Below are positions 8,888-18,269 of a DNA stretch of 64,000 nt, in pieces. A program made the position numbers and the translations under genes. Within the stretch, counting starts at the first letter, position 1; each line of letters opens with the position of its first letter. A model generated the notes under the pieces. The model was not told the origin of the DNA, made no database searches, and saw only the letters and a program-made list of their open reading frames with translations. The DNA is from Marinobacterium jannaschii DSM 6295 (GTDB taxonomy: Bacteria > Pseudomonadota > Gammaproteobacteria > Pseudomonadales > Balneatricaceae), in assembly GCF_000620085.1 (NCBI RefSeq), contig NZ_JHVJ01000006.1:62001-126000 (forward strand), written 5' to 3'.

Positions 8888-10078
8888 TTAGGCGATAAAA
8901 GCAGCAGCATCCTGCGCGATCATCAGTTCCTCATTGGTCGGTATCACCAGCGCTGCCGTGCTGCCTGCACGGGAGATCAGACCGCTGTTGCCCCGGATAC
9001 AGTGCTCATTGGCGGCGCTATCCAGCTCGATACCCAGGAAGCGCAGCTGCTGCAGTACCTCAGCCCGGATCAGGCTGGAGTTTTCACCGATGCCACCGGT
9101 AAACACCAACGCATCCAGCCGTCCCAGTGGCACCACCAGCGATGCGATCTCCTTCGCCAAACGGTAGCTATAGACCTCCAGCGCCAGCTGGCTGCGGCTG
9201 TGTTCTTTAGCCGCCGCTTCTTCAATGGTCCGGCAATCGTTGCTGATACCCGACAGTCCCAGCAGGCCGCTCTGTTTCCAGAGGATGTCATGCACCTCTT
9301 CGATGCCGATATCCAGGCGCTGACACAGGTATTCATGGATACTCGGGTCGATACTGCCGCAGCGGGTGCCATGCACCACCCCTTCATTCGGCGTCATTCC
9401 CATACTGGTATCCAGTCCCTTCCCCCCTTCGACAGCCGCGACACTGGCGCCGTTGCCCAGGTGGGCGATGACCAGCGCCGTATCGGCTTCCGGTTTCCCC
9501 AGCATCTGTGCTGCCTGAGTAGAGATATAACGGTAGCTGGTGCCATGGAAACCATAGCGACGCACGCCGTGATGGATATAGAGCTCATACGGCAGTGGAT
9601 AGATATAGGCCTTAGCCGGCATCGACTGATGGAAAGCGGTGTCGAATACTGCGGTATGCGGCAGCGTCGGGAAAGCATCACGCGCTGCCAGGATACCCAG
9701 CAGGTTGGCCGGATTGTGCAGCGGCGCCAGGTGCTCCACCTGACGCAGGGTATCGATCACCTGGTCGGTGATCAGGGTCGAGGCACGGAAAAATTCGCCA
9801 CCATGTACCACGCGATGGCCAACGGCGGAGATACGCGCACTCAGCCCCTCAATACCACGAATCACCGCCACCAGTTTGTTTATGGCAACGGCATGATCCG
9901 CCTGGTTAATTTTGTAGACTGTTTTTTCGCCGTCGATCTTCACAATCAGCTGGGCTTCGTTGCTGAACAGGCGCTCAGCCAGCCCCTGCAACACTTGGTC
10001 GCCGCTGCTGGAATCGATTATGGCAAATTTAAGGGATGAACTACCGCAGTTCAGGACGAGTACCAAAGACTCAGACAT
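8888..10078 (-). CDS. ackA: Acetate kinase
   Basis: 396 residues from the ATG at 10078 (MSESLVLVLNCGSSSLKFAII). The frame opens nine to eighteen bases earlier at two other ATGs, but the GAAGG ribosome binding site is overlapped by those and best serves 10078. Diagnostic motifs are LNCGSSSLKF (phosphate-binding loop), HRVVHGGE, FHQSMP, RRYGFHGTS, AHLGNGAS and FTGGIGENS, all of the ASKHA-fold acetate kinases. It phosphorylates acetate with ATP, or makes ATP from acetyl phosphate. First gene of the ackA-pta operon. Confidence 0.97.
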   Translation of the reverse strand: MSESLVLVLNCGSSSLKFAIIDSSSGDQVLQGLAERLFSNEAQLIVKIDGEKTVYKINQADHAVAINKLVAVIRGIEGLSARISAVGHRVVHGGEFFRASTLITDQVIDTLRQVEHLAPLHNPANLLGILAARDAFPTLPHTAVFDTAFHQSMPAKAYIYPLPYELYIHHGVRRYGFHGTSYRYISTQAAQMLGKPEADTALVIAHLGNGASVAAVEGGKGLDTSMGMTPNEGVVHGTRCGSIDPSIHEYLCQRLDIGIEEVHDILWKQSGLLGLSGISNDCRTIEEAAAKEHSRSQLALEVYSYRLAKEIASLVVPLGRLDALVFTGGIGENSSLIRAEVLQQLRFLGIELDSAANEHCIRGNSGLISRAGSTAALVIPTNEELMIAQDAAAFIA

Positions 10079-10479
10079 TAATCGCATAACCTTCAATCAT
10101 TACAGTCCATCGCAGTTATCAGCCGTTTCCAGTGACTGTTTGGCAGGTGCCGGTTTACTCTTGGCGGGTAAGACGATCAGACAGGACAGACCTGGCGGTA
10201 GCCTGGCAGCGCCCCGGCGGGTGCGGGGGATTCCTTCACTGCAGCAACCGGGAGTCAGTCAACATCAGAGTTGTCTCACCGGGTTACCAGGGTTATGGCT
10301 ATTTTTATTGGGCTGGCTATGGGGCAGAATTTTAAGGTTTCTATTGTTAAAATCCAGCGACATTACCAACTAAAGTCTAATAAACAGCAAAAAGATTGTC
10401 GCCTGTCAGACCAGTTGGCATTTAGCGTTTACAGAGACTGCCGCCGGCGGGCCGTCAGGGCACGGCCAGCACCCCAGGT
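10079..10479. other. Gene-free stretch upstream of ackA
   Basis: Lies between the ackA start and the end of the M14 family gene, both on the minus strand. Short open frames on the plus strand have no ribosome binding site or recognisable sequence. It should hold the ackA promoter; I could not select one with confidence. Confidence 0.4.
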
Positions 10480-11529
10480 TCAGGTATTGAGGCGGGTATG
10501 CTCCCGCTCCAGTGAGGCATAGAGCAGGCAGTCACTGGCGGCGATAGTCGGACTGGTGGTCACCATAAACAGTTTCAGCCGCTGTGCCGTCACCAGATGG
10601 TTACCGCAGCAACGGAAGTACTGCCCCATCAGGTCTTCACCGCTCTTATTGTGCAGCTTCAGTCGCTCCAGCGAGCGCTCGGATGCGACCCAGCCAATCG
10701 GCAGCCCCTGTTCCACTTCACCAAAATTATACCGGTCCAGATCCTTGGGAATGGTCAGATCGGCCCCCAGTACAGGCTGGTTAGCCACCGCCAGGACACA
10801 GCTCGGGGTCAGCTCCAGCCGTACCGGGTGATGATAGAGATCGATCTGCAACCCCTCCTGTGGCGTCAGTACATCCTCCTGCTGCAGATAGCGCTGCAGT
10901 CCTTTCCAGGCAATATCATCAGCCTTGGGATCAGTCAGGCCCCCGCATTCAATAGTCACAATCGGGCAGTGCCGGTCACTGTGCTCCATAATGGCTCCCA
11001 GCCTCAGATCGGTGACGACCAGATGCTGGGCAAACAGCGATAGCAGCGCTTCATGGGCCGGATCTTCATGGGTCGCCACACCGAAGGCCGGGCTGTGCCC
11101 GGAGGTATTGTGGATATCCAGCATCGATTCCGGACACTGACTGCGCAACAGCGCCAGTATCTGTTCTGCCAGCCGCCCCGGCCTGTCCTCAAAAGGCGGC
11201 AGAAAACAGCGGTTCATATCGCGCTCATCCGGCAACTGCCGTAACGTATAACGCGGTTCAGTCAGGCAGACTTTCACTCCGACCACCAGAAACAGGGTAT
11301 CAAAGTGCGGCTTCATGGCGCTGCTAAGCCAGCGATGCACCGCTTTGACCCCCGACAGTTCATTGCCATGCAGCAGCGTACAGACCACCCTCGGTGGCCC
11401 GCTCTGCAACCCTTGCTGGCGGATCAGGGTTGCCCCCGGCAACTCTTCAAGCCAGGCGAGTGGATCGACGGGTAAGCTATCCGGCGCCGGACAATCCAGT
11501 TGGTGTAAGTGCGTTCCTGCTAGGCTCAT
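10480..11529 (-). CDS. Succinylglutamate desuccinylase/aspartoacylase family (M14) zinc hydrolase
   Basis: 349 residues. The N-terminal part has the AstE/aspartoacylase zinc motif HGNE (CTLLHGNELSGVKA) and a downstream third ligand in LDIHNTSGHSPAFG; Arg and Asn residues around RDMNRCF match the carboxylate-binding loop; IVTIECGG provides the catalytic Glu region. By family it would cleave an amide bond of an N-acyl amino acid, or a carboxypeptidase-like bond, using Zn. It overlaps the upstream GCS2-type ligase by four bases (ATGA), so the two are translationally coupled. It is not part of an ast arginine-degradation operon, so the substrate is unknown. Confidence 0.82.
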   Translation of the reverse strand: MSLAGTHLHQLDCPAPDSLPVDPLAWLEELPGATLIRQQGLQSGPPRVVCTLLHGNELSGVKAVHRWLSSAMKPHFDTLFLVVGVKVCLTEPRYTLRQLPDERDMNRCFLPPFEDRPGRLAEQILALLRSQCPESMLDIHNTSGHSPAFGVATHEDPAHEALLSLFAQHLVVTDLRLGAIMEHSDRHCPIVTIECGGLTDPKADDIAWKGLQRYLQQEDVLTPQEGLQIDLYHHPVRLELTPSCVLAVANQPVLGADLTIPKDLDRYNFGEVEQGLPIGWVASERSLERLKLHNKSGEDLMGQYFRCCGNHLVTAQRLKLFMVTTSPTIAASDCLLYASLEREHTRLNT

Positions 11530-13004
11530 CGCAACTCTCCCCAGTTCGCTACCGGCTGGTTTTCCGCCACATTGCGCATGTAATGATGCAACATGGTAGA
11601 CAGCGCGCGGTGACGTTTCTGACGCTGGCTCAGACGCTTCACCTGTCGCATCTGCCAGCGTGCACCGGTGGCGCTGAGCTCCAGCCGTTTACTGATAATG
11701 TCGAGATAGAAACTGATCTCCTGCTGATCCACACCGATCTGCTGCAATCCCTGCGCGGCCCGGGGCAACAGGCCCTGTACGATCTCTTTTACCGGCCGCG
11801 GTGTCAGGCGTGGATGACCATCCGGATCGGGCCATAACAGCTGGGCTCCGATACCGCATTCTGCGGCGCGGTAGAAATTAAAATCCATAGTGGCGAAAGG
11901 CAGTCCCGGGATCAGCTGTTCGATATCGTCACTCAGCGCCTCGGCCAGGCCGATCGCCAGCGCTGCATTGGCTACCATATCGCAGGGGCTCGGGCCCGAT
12001 GGCAGTGCCCGCATCTCAATCCGGATATGTCCGCCATCGGCGGGGTCATAGATCGCCCGGTTCCAGGGCCAGACCGTGCCCTGATGCAGCCGCAGTTCAA
12101 ACAGCTCGGGGGCTTCGCCATTGTTTGACGGCACGTCCCTGCACAACGGAATCAGGGGCGGATGCAGATGTACCGTCTCGGCAAACAGTTCATAAGCGCC
12201 GCGCCGCACCCAGCCGGTGCCAAAGTCAACCCTGGAGGGCAACTGCTGGTCCCGGGCATTGCGCGGGCGTCCATCGATCGCCTGCTTAAACAGCGGCACC
12301 CGGGTCTCATGCCAGAGCCGGTGCCCCAGCAGAAAAGGAGAGTTACTGCCCACGGCCAGCAGCAGGGGCGTCACCAGCTGCATCGCATTAAACAGGTCGG
12401 CAAAGCGCTGCGGTGTCACCCGGTAGTGCAGCTGCAACGAGGTATTGGCGCCCTCCAGCGATACATCCTGGGCCCTGAGGGAGATCGGTTCGGGGCCATT
12501 GATGCGCACCGCGAACATCCGTCCGCGCAGGCGGCGCAGTTCACGGGTCAGCACATGGTAGCGGCTCTGGTTGGTCATCGCCTTGACGCCGAAATCACTG
12601 CGTTTCAGGGTAGGCAATATACCGATAGGCACCACCTTGCCGCCCTGCTCAGCGGCAGCATCATTGAGCATCCCCAGCACCGCGCAGATCTCCGTCTCCA
12701 GGGCTGAAAATGGCATGCCCGCAGCAGCCACCGGCGTCAGGTTGTACTCGAGATTGAAACGGTTAAGCTCCAGCGCCAGTAACGGATCATTCACCCGCGA
12801 CTGGATATCCTGATTGATCGCCAGCGCCCGTCCCTGCTGATCGGTAATTGAGAGTTCCAGCTCTGCGCCGATTGATCCCGGCCCCTGGCCAAAGCTGTGA
12901 CTGGCCAGCAATGCGCGCAGCTCTTCCAGCTGATCAAGCAGCCGGTCCTGAAAGCGCTGGTAATCCTGCTGGGTAAATTCCCGGGTATCTATCTCGTACC
13001 CCAT
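11526..13004 (-). CDS. Glutamate-cysteine ligase family 2 (GCS2, YbdK-like) carboxylate-amine ligase
   Basis: 492 residues, longer than the roughly 370-residue YbdK proteins. The GCS2 signature is visible: IGAELELSITD near residue 45, NLEYNLTPV, a central catalytic region (LQLHYRV, SNSPFLLGH), a substrate loop with HIRIEMRALPSGPSPCD, and the tail FNFYRAAECG. These enzymes use ATP to join a carboxylate (often glutamate) to an amine. True gamma-glutamylcysteine synthesis is only one option. Coupling by a four-base overlap to an M14 amide hydrolase suggests a make-and-trim or synthesis-and-recycling pair acting on a gamma-glutamyl compound; this is inference. Confidence 0.82.
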   Translation of the reverse strand: MGYEIDTREFTQQDYQRFQDRLLDQLEELRALLASHSFGQGPGSIGAELELSITDQQGRALAINQDIQSRVNDPLLALELNRFNLEYNLTPVAAAGMPFSALETEICAVLGMLNDAAAEQGGKVVPIGILPTLKRSDFGVKAMTNQSRYHVLTRELRRLRGRMFAVRINGPEPISLRAQDVSLEGANTSLQLHYRVTPQRFADLFNAMQLVTPLLLAVGSNSPFLLGHRLWHETRVPLFKQAIDGRPRNARDQQLPSRVDFGTGWVRRGAYELFAETVHLHPPLIPLCRDVPSNNGEAPELFELRLHQGTVWPWNRAIYDPADGGHIRIEMRALPSGPSPCDMVANAALAIGLAEALSDDIEQLIPGLPFATMDFNFYRAAECGIGAQLLWPDPDGHPRLTPRPVKEIVQGLLPRAAQGLQQIGVDQQEISFYLDIISKRLELSATGARWQMRQVKRLSQRQKRHRALSTMLHHYMRNVAENQPVANWGELR

Positions 13005-13310
13005 ACCTTATCGCCTGTAGTGCCGTAGGAGTCTGCCAATAAAGCGCTCTGCATCTCTGCGGTATCGCCTGCGCCCTGAGCATGCGTTTTCAGGCGGCCG
13101 GAATTGTCCATAGTCCCCGTATAAGGGTAGTCCGGGCCTCTGACTTCTGCGCTAAATTCATCCCGATTCAGATGCCAGATCGAAGCACTGCCCGGCTTTA
13201 GCCAATGGCCGCAACGTGACGCGGTGCAGCAAGGCGATGAATATTTGCTAGGCTATAGGCTGGGACTGCCGGCCAGCGCCCAGCAATTTCAGGAGATAGA
13301 GGAAGCCAAG
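13005..13310. other. Divergent promoter region between GCS2 gene and solute-binding/GGDEF gene
   Basis: About 300 bases separate two divergently read genes. No third gene is supported. The plus-strand frame is open from 13224, but the better start at 13311 leaves this as non-coding control DNA. Confidence 0.4.
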
Positions 13311-14774
13311 GTGACCTGTCGTAAATTGATCCCGGCTCTGAGCGGCCCGCTACTGGCGCTGTTGTTTTTTATATCGACACTGTCGACCGCAGAACCGCTC
13401 AGTCAGGAAGAAGCTGCCCACCTGCAGCAAAAAGGTAAGGTCAATGTCTGTATCGATCCCAGCTGGATGCCATTTGAGGGGATCGATAAACGGGGGAACT
13501 ACACCGGTATCTCTGCGGACTTTATGCAGGCCTTTTCAGACCAGCTGAAAATACCCTTCGAGCTGGTTTCGACCAAGACCTGGGCCGAATCGATGCAAAA
13601 GGCAAAGCAACGGGAATGCGATATCCTGGCCATGCTGCACTACAACGAGCAGCGGGCGAAATTCCTGAACTTTACGCCGCCCTACATTTCGGTACCGGTG
13701 GTGCTGATCGCGCGGGATGACGCGCCCTTTCTGGATGATTTCGGCGCGATCAAACAGCAGAGCCTGGGCATTGTCCGGGGCTATGCCACTGAACACTTTA
13801 TCCGTCAGCGTTTCCCGAACGTAAACATCGTCTATACCAACTCCCTCACCGACAGCCTGCGCAAGGTCTCGCGCGGCCAGCTTTATGCCACGGCCACGAC
13901 CCTGCCCACGGCTCTCTACCTGATCCAGAAACTGGGACTGGCCAACCTCAAGGTCGCTGGCCATACCAGCTTTCTCTATGAACTGAGCATCGGTGTACGC
14001 AAGGATGACCTTCTGCTGGCCTCGGCCCTGAGTAAGGCTGTACGCCAGTTCCCACAGGAGGAAGCGGACAAGATTATGCAGCGCTGGTACACGGTGAAGG
14101 TACAGCAACAGATTGACTACACCCTGTTACTGACTATCACTGCGGTGTTTGTTGTCATCATTATGTTGCTGATCTATCGCAACCGGACGGTGCATGCCTT
14201 TAACGCCAAGCTGGCGAAGATGAATGCGCGCCTGACGGACCGTAACCAACGCCTGGAGCAGATCAGCAAGCGCGACTACCTGACCGGCATCTATAACCGG
14301 GTGCGTATGGACGGCGATATCCAGCAGGAGATCAACCGTTTCCAGCAGGGAGGCGGTAAGTTTTCAGTGATTCTGTTCGACCTGGATAATTTTCAGCAGG
14401 TGAATCTGGAGCACGGGCACGGCGTCGGCGACCTGATCCTGATCGAGGTCTGCCGCATGGTCGAAGACGTGATCCATGACTGGGACTGTTTCGGCCGCTG
14501 GGGAGGGAACAGCTTCATTATCCTCTGCCCGGACACCTCACTGGAAAAGTCAGTGGTTTTGGCAGATAAGTTATTGCGGGTGATGCACCTGACCGAATAC
14601 AGCGAGGGTGTGTCGATCAGAGCCAGCTTCTGCTGTGTCGAATTTTGTAACAGCGAGACGCAGGCCGAACTGACCCGACGTATGGAGAATGCCCTTAAGC
14701 AGGCGAAAAACGAAGGCGGGGACCGGGTGATTACGCTGCAGTCGCCGGTCACTGAAGATGAAGATCCCGAGTAA
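13311..14774 (+). CDS. Periplasmic solute-binding (SBP_bac_3) sensor with degenerate GGDEF domain
   Basis: About 487 residues. I chose the GTG at 13311, which has AGGAG and AGGAAG upstream and begins directly before a signal peptide (LIPALSGPLLALLFFISTL); the frame also opens at 13224. Order: periplasmic type-3 solute-binding domain (~30-255, VNVCIDPSWMPFEGID...), one membrane segment (~265-282), coiled linker, GGDEF-like domain (~320-470). The signature reads GGNSF instead of GGDEF, so the catalytic acid is lost; DLDNFQQVNLEHGHGVGD is retained. Probably an amino-acid-like ligand sensor whose output domain binds GTP or a partner rather than making cyclic-di-GMP. Confidence 0.85.
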   Translation: MTCRKLIPALSGPLLALLFFISTLSTAEPLSQEEAAHLQQKGKVNVCIDPSWMPFEGIDKRGNYTGISADFMQAFSDQLKIPFELVSTKTWAESMQKAKQRECDILAMLHYNEQRAKFLNFTPPYISVPVVLIARDDAPFLDDFGAIKQQSLGIVRGYATEHFIRQRFPNVNIVYTNSLTDSLRKVSRGQLYATATTLPTALYLIQKLGLANLKVAGHTSFLYELSIGVRKDDLLLASALSKAVRQFPQEEADKIMQRWYTVKVQQQIDYTLLLTITAVFVVIIMLLIYRNRTVHAFNAKLAKMNARLTDRNQRLEQISKRDYLTGIYNRVRMDGDIQQEINRFQQGGGKFSVILFDLDNFQQVNLEHGHGVGDLILIEVCRMVEDVIHDWDCFGRWGGNSFIILCPDTSLEKSVVLADKLLRVMHLTEYSEGVSIRASFCCVEFCNSETQAELTRRMENALKQAKNEGGDRVITLQSPVTEDEDPE

Positions 14775-14853
14775 CCCACGGCTGGCCGTCAGGACAGGAA
14801 GCCAAAGGGATGCGCGCCCGAGACGTCCAAATCAGACTCGCCCCGGCGGACTT

Positions 14854-15588
14854 TCAGTCCAGATAGCAGTGCAGAAAGGCCAGAACGGAGGCCCACTGGG
14901 CCGGATCGGCGGCATCAGCGTCTTCGTGAAACAGGTCCGGTATCACCGCCTGTAGCGGGCCTGACCAGCTGTGGTATTGCTGGGGTGAGCGGCGCCCACT
15001 GCGCAGCGGCAGGGATACTTCAAGTGTTGCGATGGCGGCCCGATTCAGCCCCTGTTTTGACCTGGTACGGGGAATAATCAGGGCAGCGGGTTCCAGTATC
15101 AGCGCCAGTTGATCGGTCAGGACAGAGGATTCGGATCCGGCGATCAGGGCCATGCGACCATTACAGTGGACACAACCGGCAATCTGCTTCAGCCAGTGCT
15201 GTAAAGATGTCAGGTCCTGACTGATATTTCGACTTAAGCGTTCGGGATTGTATTCCAGGTGCAGGGCGATAAATCCCAGGCTGGCAAGATCATTCAACAG
15301 TGCACACACTTCTGCATCGTCGCTCTCACCCTGATCGAGCAATACCACGACAGGCACGGCCCTGTTGCCTTCCGGGCGGATCCAGCGGGCACGAAGCGGT
15401 AGTTCCACATCATCACAGTTCAGGTTCTGCGGCATTTTGCCCTTAACGCCGGCCAGCTCCGCATCCGATTCGATCACCGTCAGCGGTAAGCTGATCATCC
15501 CACGCATAAACGCACGCCGTTGCCGACTCGTGAGTAAAGACCTTGTGATGCGCTCCCATGGATTACCCGGAGCACGAATATCCCCCAT
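14854..15588 (-). CDS. Hypothetical protein, possibly alpha/beta-hydrolase-like
   Basis: About 244 residues from the ATG at 15588 (MGDIRAPGNPW), chosen because GGAGGTGG lies just upstream; the frame opens earlier at 15651 without a good site. No signal peptide. Residues ~75-200 have an alternating strand-helix pattern (VPVVVLLDQGESDDAEVCALLNDLASLGFIALHL, then NGRMALIAGSESSVLTDQLAL) reminiscent of an alpha/beta-hydrolase, but the elbow is not a clear GxSxG and no catalytic triad can be assigned. Function unknown. The gene converges on the GGDEF gene and lies downstream of no clear operon partner. Confidence 0.6.
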   Translation of the reverse strand: MGDIRAPGNPWERITRSLLTSRQRRAFMRGMISLPLTVIESDAELAGVKGKMPQNLNCDDVELPLRARWIRPEGNRAVPVVVLLDQGESDDAEVCALLNDLASLGFIALHLEYNPERLSRNISQDLTSLQHWLKQIAGCVHCNGRMALIAGSESSVLTDQLALILEPAALIIPRTRSKQGLNRAAIATLEVSLPLRSGRRSPQQYHSWSGPLQAVIPDLFHEDADAADPAQWASVLAFLHCYLD

Positions 15589-15793
15589 CAGCCACCTCCA
15601 CTTAACCAATGCGCGTCCGGAGTTTTGCCGTATTCCATAGCAAAGACGCATACTTAATCAGTTAAGACTTGCAAGAAATCTATACAGAATAATTTCAGTG
15701 TAGACGGGCGAGTTATTTGTGCAATTAAAATCAGTAAGTTAACTGACAACCTGCCGCTATCGTCGCATGGAGGGAGAGCCCGTAAAGGCCTGC

Positions 15794-18043
15794 TTACACC
15801 ACCTCTTCCTGCCGATGACCAGCACGCTGAGCCAGCGATTCCAGCAATTGCGGCGTAATATCACTGGCTGGCACCGGACGGCTGTAGTAATAGCCCTGCA
15901 CCATATCGCAGTTCAGCTCACGCAGAGCCTGCTGCACCTCGGCCGTCTCTACCCCTTCGGCAATGACCCCCATACCCAGGCTATGCCCCAGATGGGTCGC
16001 GCCACGGACAATCTGATAGTTACTGGCGTCCGTCGCCATATCCAGCACAAACTCCTGAGCCAGCTTGATCGTTTCTACCGGTAACTGTCTCAGATACATC
16101 AGCGAGGAAAAACCGGTACCAAAGTCGTCGATCGAGAAACGGATTCCATGTCCTGAGAGTTTATCCAGCGTAACCCTGACGGTCTCCAGATCACCCATAA
16201 ACAAGGTTTCGGTAATCTCCAGCTCCAAATTCCGGGGGGGCAGCCCGGTTTGCTCCAGTATCATCAGCACCCGATCTGCAAAGCCCGCCTCAACAAACTG
16301 GCGCACTGAAACATTTACCGCGACATAGTCAAACGGCAGTTTCTGCTTGCGCCACTCGGCAGCCTGGCGGCAGGCCGTCTGCAATACCCAGTCGCCCAGC
16401 GCCGAAATCAGGCCAAAGCGTTCGGCCCAGGGAATAAACTCGGCAGGCGATATCCGCCCCTGATCCGGATGCTGCCAACGCACCAGCGCCTCGAAGCCGA
16501 TCACTTTCGAGCGGCGCAGGCAAAGCTGTGGCTGATACTCCAGAAACAACTGATGACGCCGTATCGCCAGCGTCAGCGCTTCTTTCCAGTGCTGGTCGCG
16601 GGATTCATTACCACTCATGCTGGCATCATAAAAGGCAGCCGAGCCACGCTGATGACGCTTGGCATACTTCAGTGCCAGCTCTGCCCGCTCCAGTGGCTGC
16701 TCAGGTCGGGCATCCAGATCGGCATGATCTTCTATCAGGCTGGCTCCGACGGTCGCCGTTACCAGCTGCACCGAGCCATCCCCCAGCAGCAGCGGACTGG
16801 CGATCTCCTTCAGCAACTGCTTGATCATAAGCTCCGGCAATGTATTCAGTTGTTTCAGCATCACACCGAACTCATCACCACCAATCCGTGCCACAACCCC
16901 CTGGGTTCCCAGGCTGGCCTGCAGGCGCTCGGCGACACGACGCAGAATCTCATTACCGATACGCTGGCCCCAGATCTCGTTCTTGGCGCGGAACTGATCC
17001 AGGCCAAGCACGAAAATCAGCTGCCAGCGGCCGCCCTCATTGGGGGCAGTCAGCTGATGCATAAAACCGCTGCGGTTCAGGACCCCGGTAATCTCATCAT
17101 GGTAAGCCAGAAAGGCCAGGCGCCCTTCAGCATCCCGGCGCTGGGAGACTTCCCGGCGCATCGAGCGCACGGACCAGGTCAGCCAGACCAGGGCCAGCAC
17201 GCCGATGACCACCCCGGCATAGGCCAGATATCGCAATACCATGGCCTTATCAACCTTGCCCGGATCACGCGGCATAAACCAGCGCTGGGCGATCAGATCC
17301 TTCTCCGCCTCAGGAATAGCAGTCAGCGCTTTCTGTAGAATACTGGTCAGGTGCGGAATCTCTTTGCGCACGCCAAAGGACATCTCATAGTTGAGCCCCA
17401 CCGGCCCCTCCATCCGTATCCGGTGCAGGCCGTTGCGCTGTGTATAGGCAAAAGCCGTCGACACGCTGGTCACCACGGCATCGACCTCACCGGCAGAGAG
17501 CTGCAGAAATGACTGAGATGAATCGGGATAGGACCGGATCAGTATGTCGGGGTGATTGTTGCGAATAAACTCATGCAGTGCCGTGCCCTGAACAACCCCG
17601 ACCTGATGGCCGGCCAGGGTCTCCATCGAAGCCGATCCCTTATGATCCTCGCGGACAAATATATGGGTCTCAAGCCGGCCATAGGGGGTGGTGAACGTCA
17701 GAAACTGGCGCCGTTCCGGTGTACTGGTAGCCCCATACACCAGATCGGTCTCGCCCGCGCGAACCTGGCGGATCATCTCGCCATAGGAAGATGCCAGCAC
17801 CGGATTAAAGCGGATACCAAGGCGCTGCTCTAACTCTTTAATATAATCCCAGGAAAGGCCGCGTAATTCACCAGCAGGGCCGTTTACCAGCATATAGGGC
17901 GGAACTATGGCGACACCCAGACGCAGCTCCTGGCCATGGTCGTGCAACCAGGCCCGCTCCTCTTCAGACAGTATCAGTTGCGCACAGAACCCTGCTGAGC
18001 TAACGCTCAGGATCATTAACAACCCGATCAGTCTGAAAATCAC
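15794..18043 (-). CDS. Solute-binding-domain sensor with GGDEF and EAL domains
   Basis: About 749 residues from a GTG at 18043 that precedes a signal peptide and follows AGGGAA; the frame is open to 18142. Order: signal peptide, periplasmic SBP_bac_3 domain (~25-250), membrane segment (~270-288), GGDEF (~305-455), EAL (~475-730). GGDEF is intact (ARIGGDEFGVML). EAL retains FEALVRWQHP, NVSVRQF, EITETLF, DDFGTGFSSL and IAEGVET, so phosphodiesterase activity is plausible, although the lysine motif reads IKLAQ instead of the usual IKID. It should set cyclic-di-GMP in response to a periplasmic ligand. It shares architecture with the sensor at 13311-14774. Confidence 0.92.
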   Translation of the reverse strand: MIFRLIGLLMILSVSSAGFCAQLILSEEERAWLHDHGQELRLGVAIVPPYMLVNGPAGELRGLSWDYIKELEQRLGIRFNPVLASSYGEMIRQVRAGETDLVYGATSTPERRQFLTFTTPYGRLETHIFVREDHKGSASMETLAGHQVGVVQGTALHEFIRNNHPDILIRSYPDSSQSFLQLSAGEVDAVVTSVSTAFAYTQRNGLHRIRMEGPVGLNYEMSFGVRKEIPHLTSILQKALTAIPEAEKDLIAQRWFMPRDPGKVDKAMVLRYLAYAGVVIGVLALVWLTWSVRSMRREVSQRRDAEGRLAFLAYHDEITGVLNRSGFMHQLTAPNEGGRWQLIFVLGLDQFRAKNEIWGQRIGNEILRRVAERLQASLGTQGVVARIGGDEFGVMLKQLNTLPELMIKQLLKEIASPLLLGDGSVQLVTATVGASLIEDHADLDARPEQPLERAELALKYAKRHQRGSAAFYDASMSGNESRDQHWKEALTLAIRRHQLFLEYQPQLCLRRSKVIGFEALVRWQHPDQGRISPAEFIPWAERFGLISALGDWVLQTACRQAAEWRKQKLPFDYVAVNVSVRQFVEAGFADRVLMILEQTGLPPRNLELEITETLFMGDLETVRVTLDKLSGHGIRFSIDDFGTGFSSLMYLRQLPVETIKLAQEFVLDMATDASNYQIVRGATHLGHSLGMGVIAEGVETAEVQQALRELNCDMVQGYYYSRPVPASDITPQLLESLAQRAGHRQEEVV

Positions 18044-18269
18044 CGATATTCCCTGTTTCAACTGAATGCTCCGACAGCTGGCCAAATTCCATAAACACTG
18101 ATGGTCTGCAGCGGCTGTCGACTGAATTGTCAGCAAACTCAATCAACTAAATGGAAAAGCATCTGAGAAAGCGTTTCATTCTACGCGCTTTAGGTTAGGG
18201 CGAACGGTCGGTTTAGTGACCTGGATCAACAGATCATCCAATTACCACCGGTAGCCGAGACCTCCCTGT

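Noticed and set aside
6949-10039. Two long plus-strand frames of about 350 codons each
   Set aside because: Antisense to pta and ackA, which are unambiguous; the translations are not protein-like and no initiation signals precede them.
10211-10230. GC-rich hairpin CCCCG / CGGGG as terminator
   Set aside because: No T-tract on either strand and no gene ending in the right position.
10271-10522. 83-codon plus-strand frame between ackA and the M14 gene
   Set aside because: It runs into the end of the M14 gene on the other strand, with an Arg-rich shadow-like translation.
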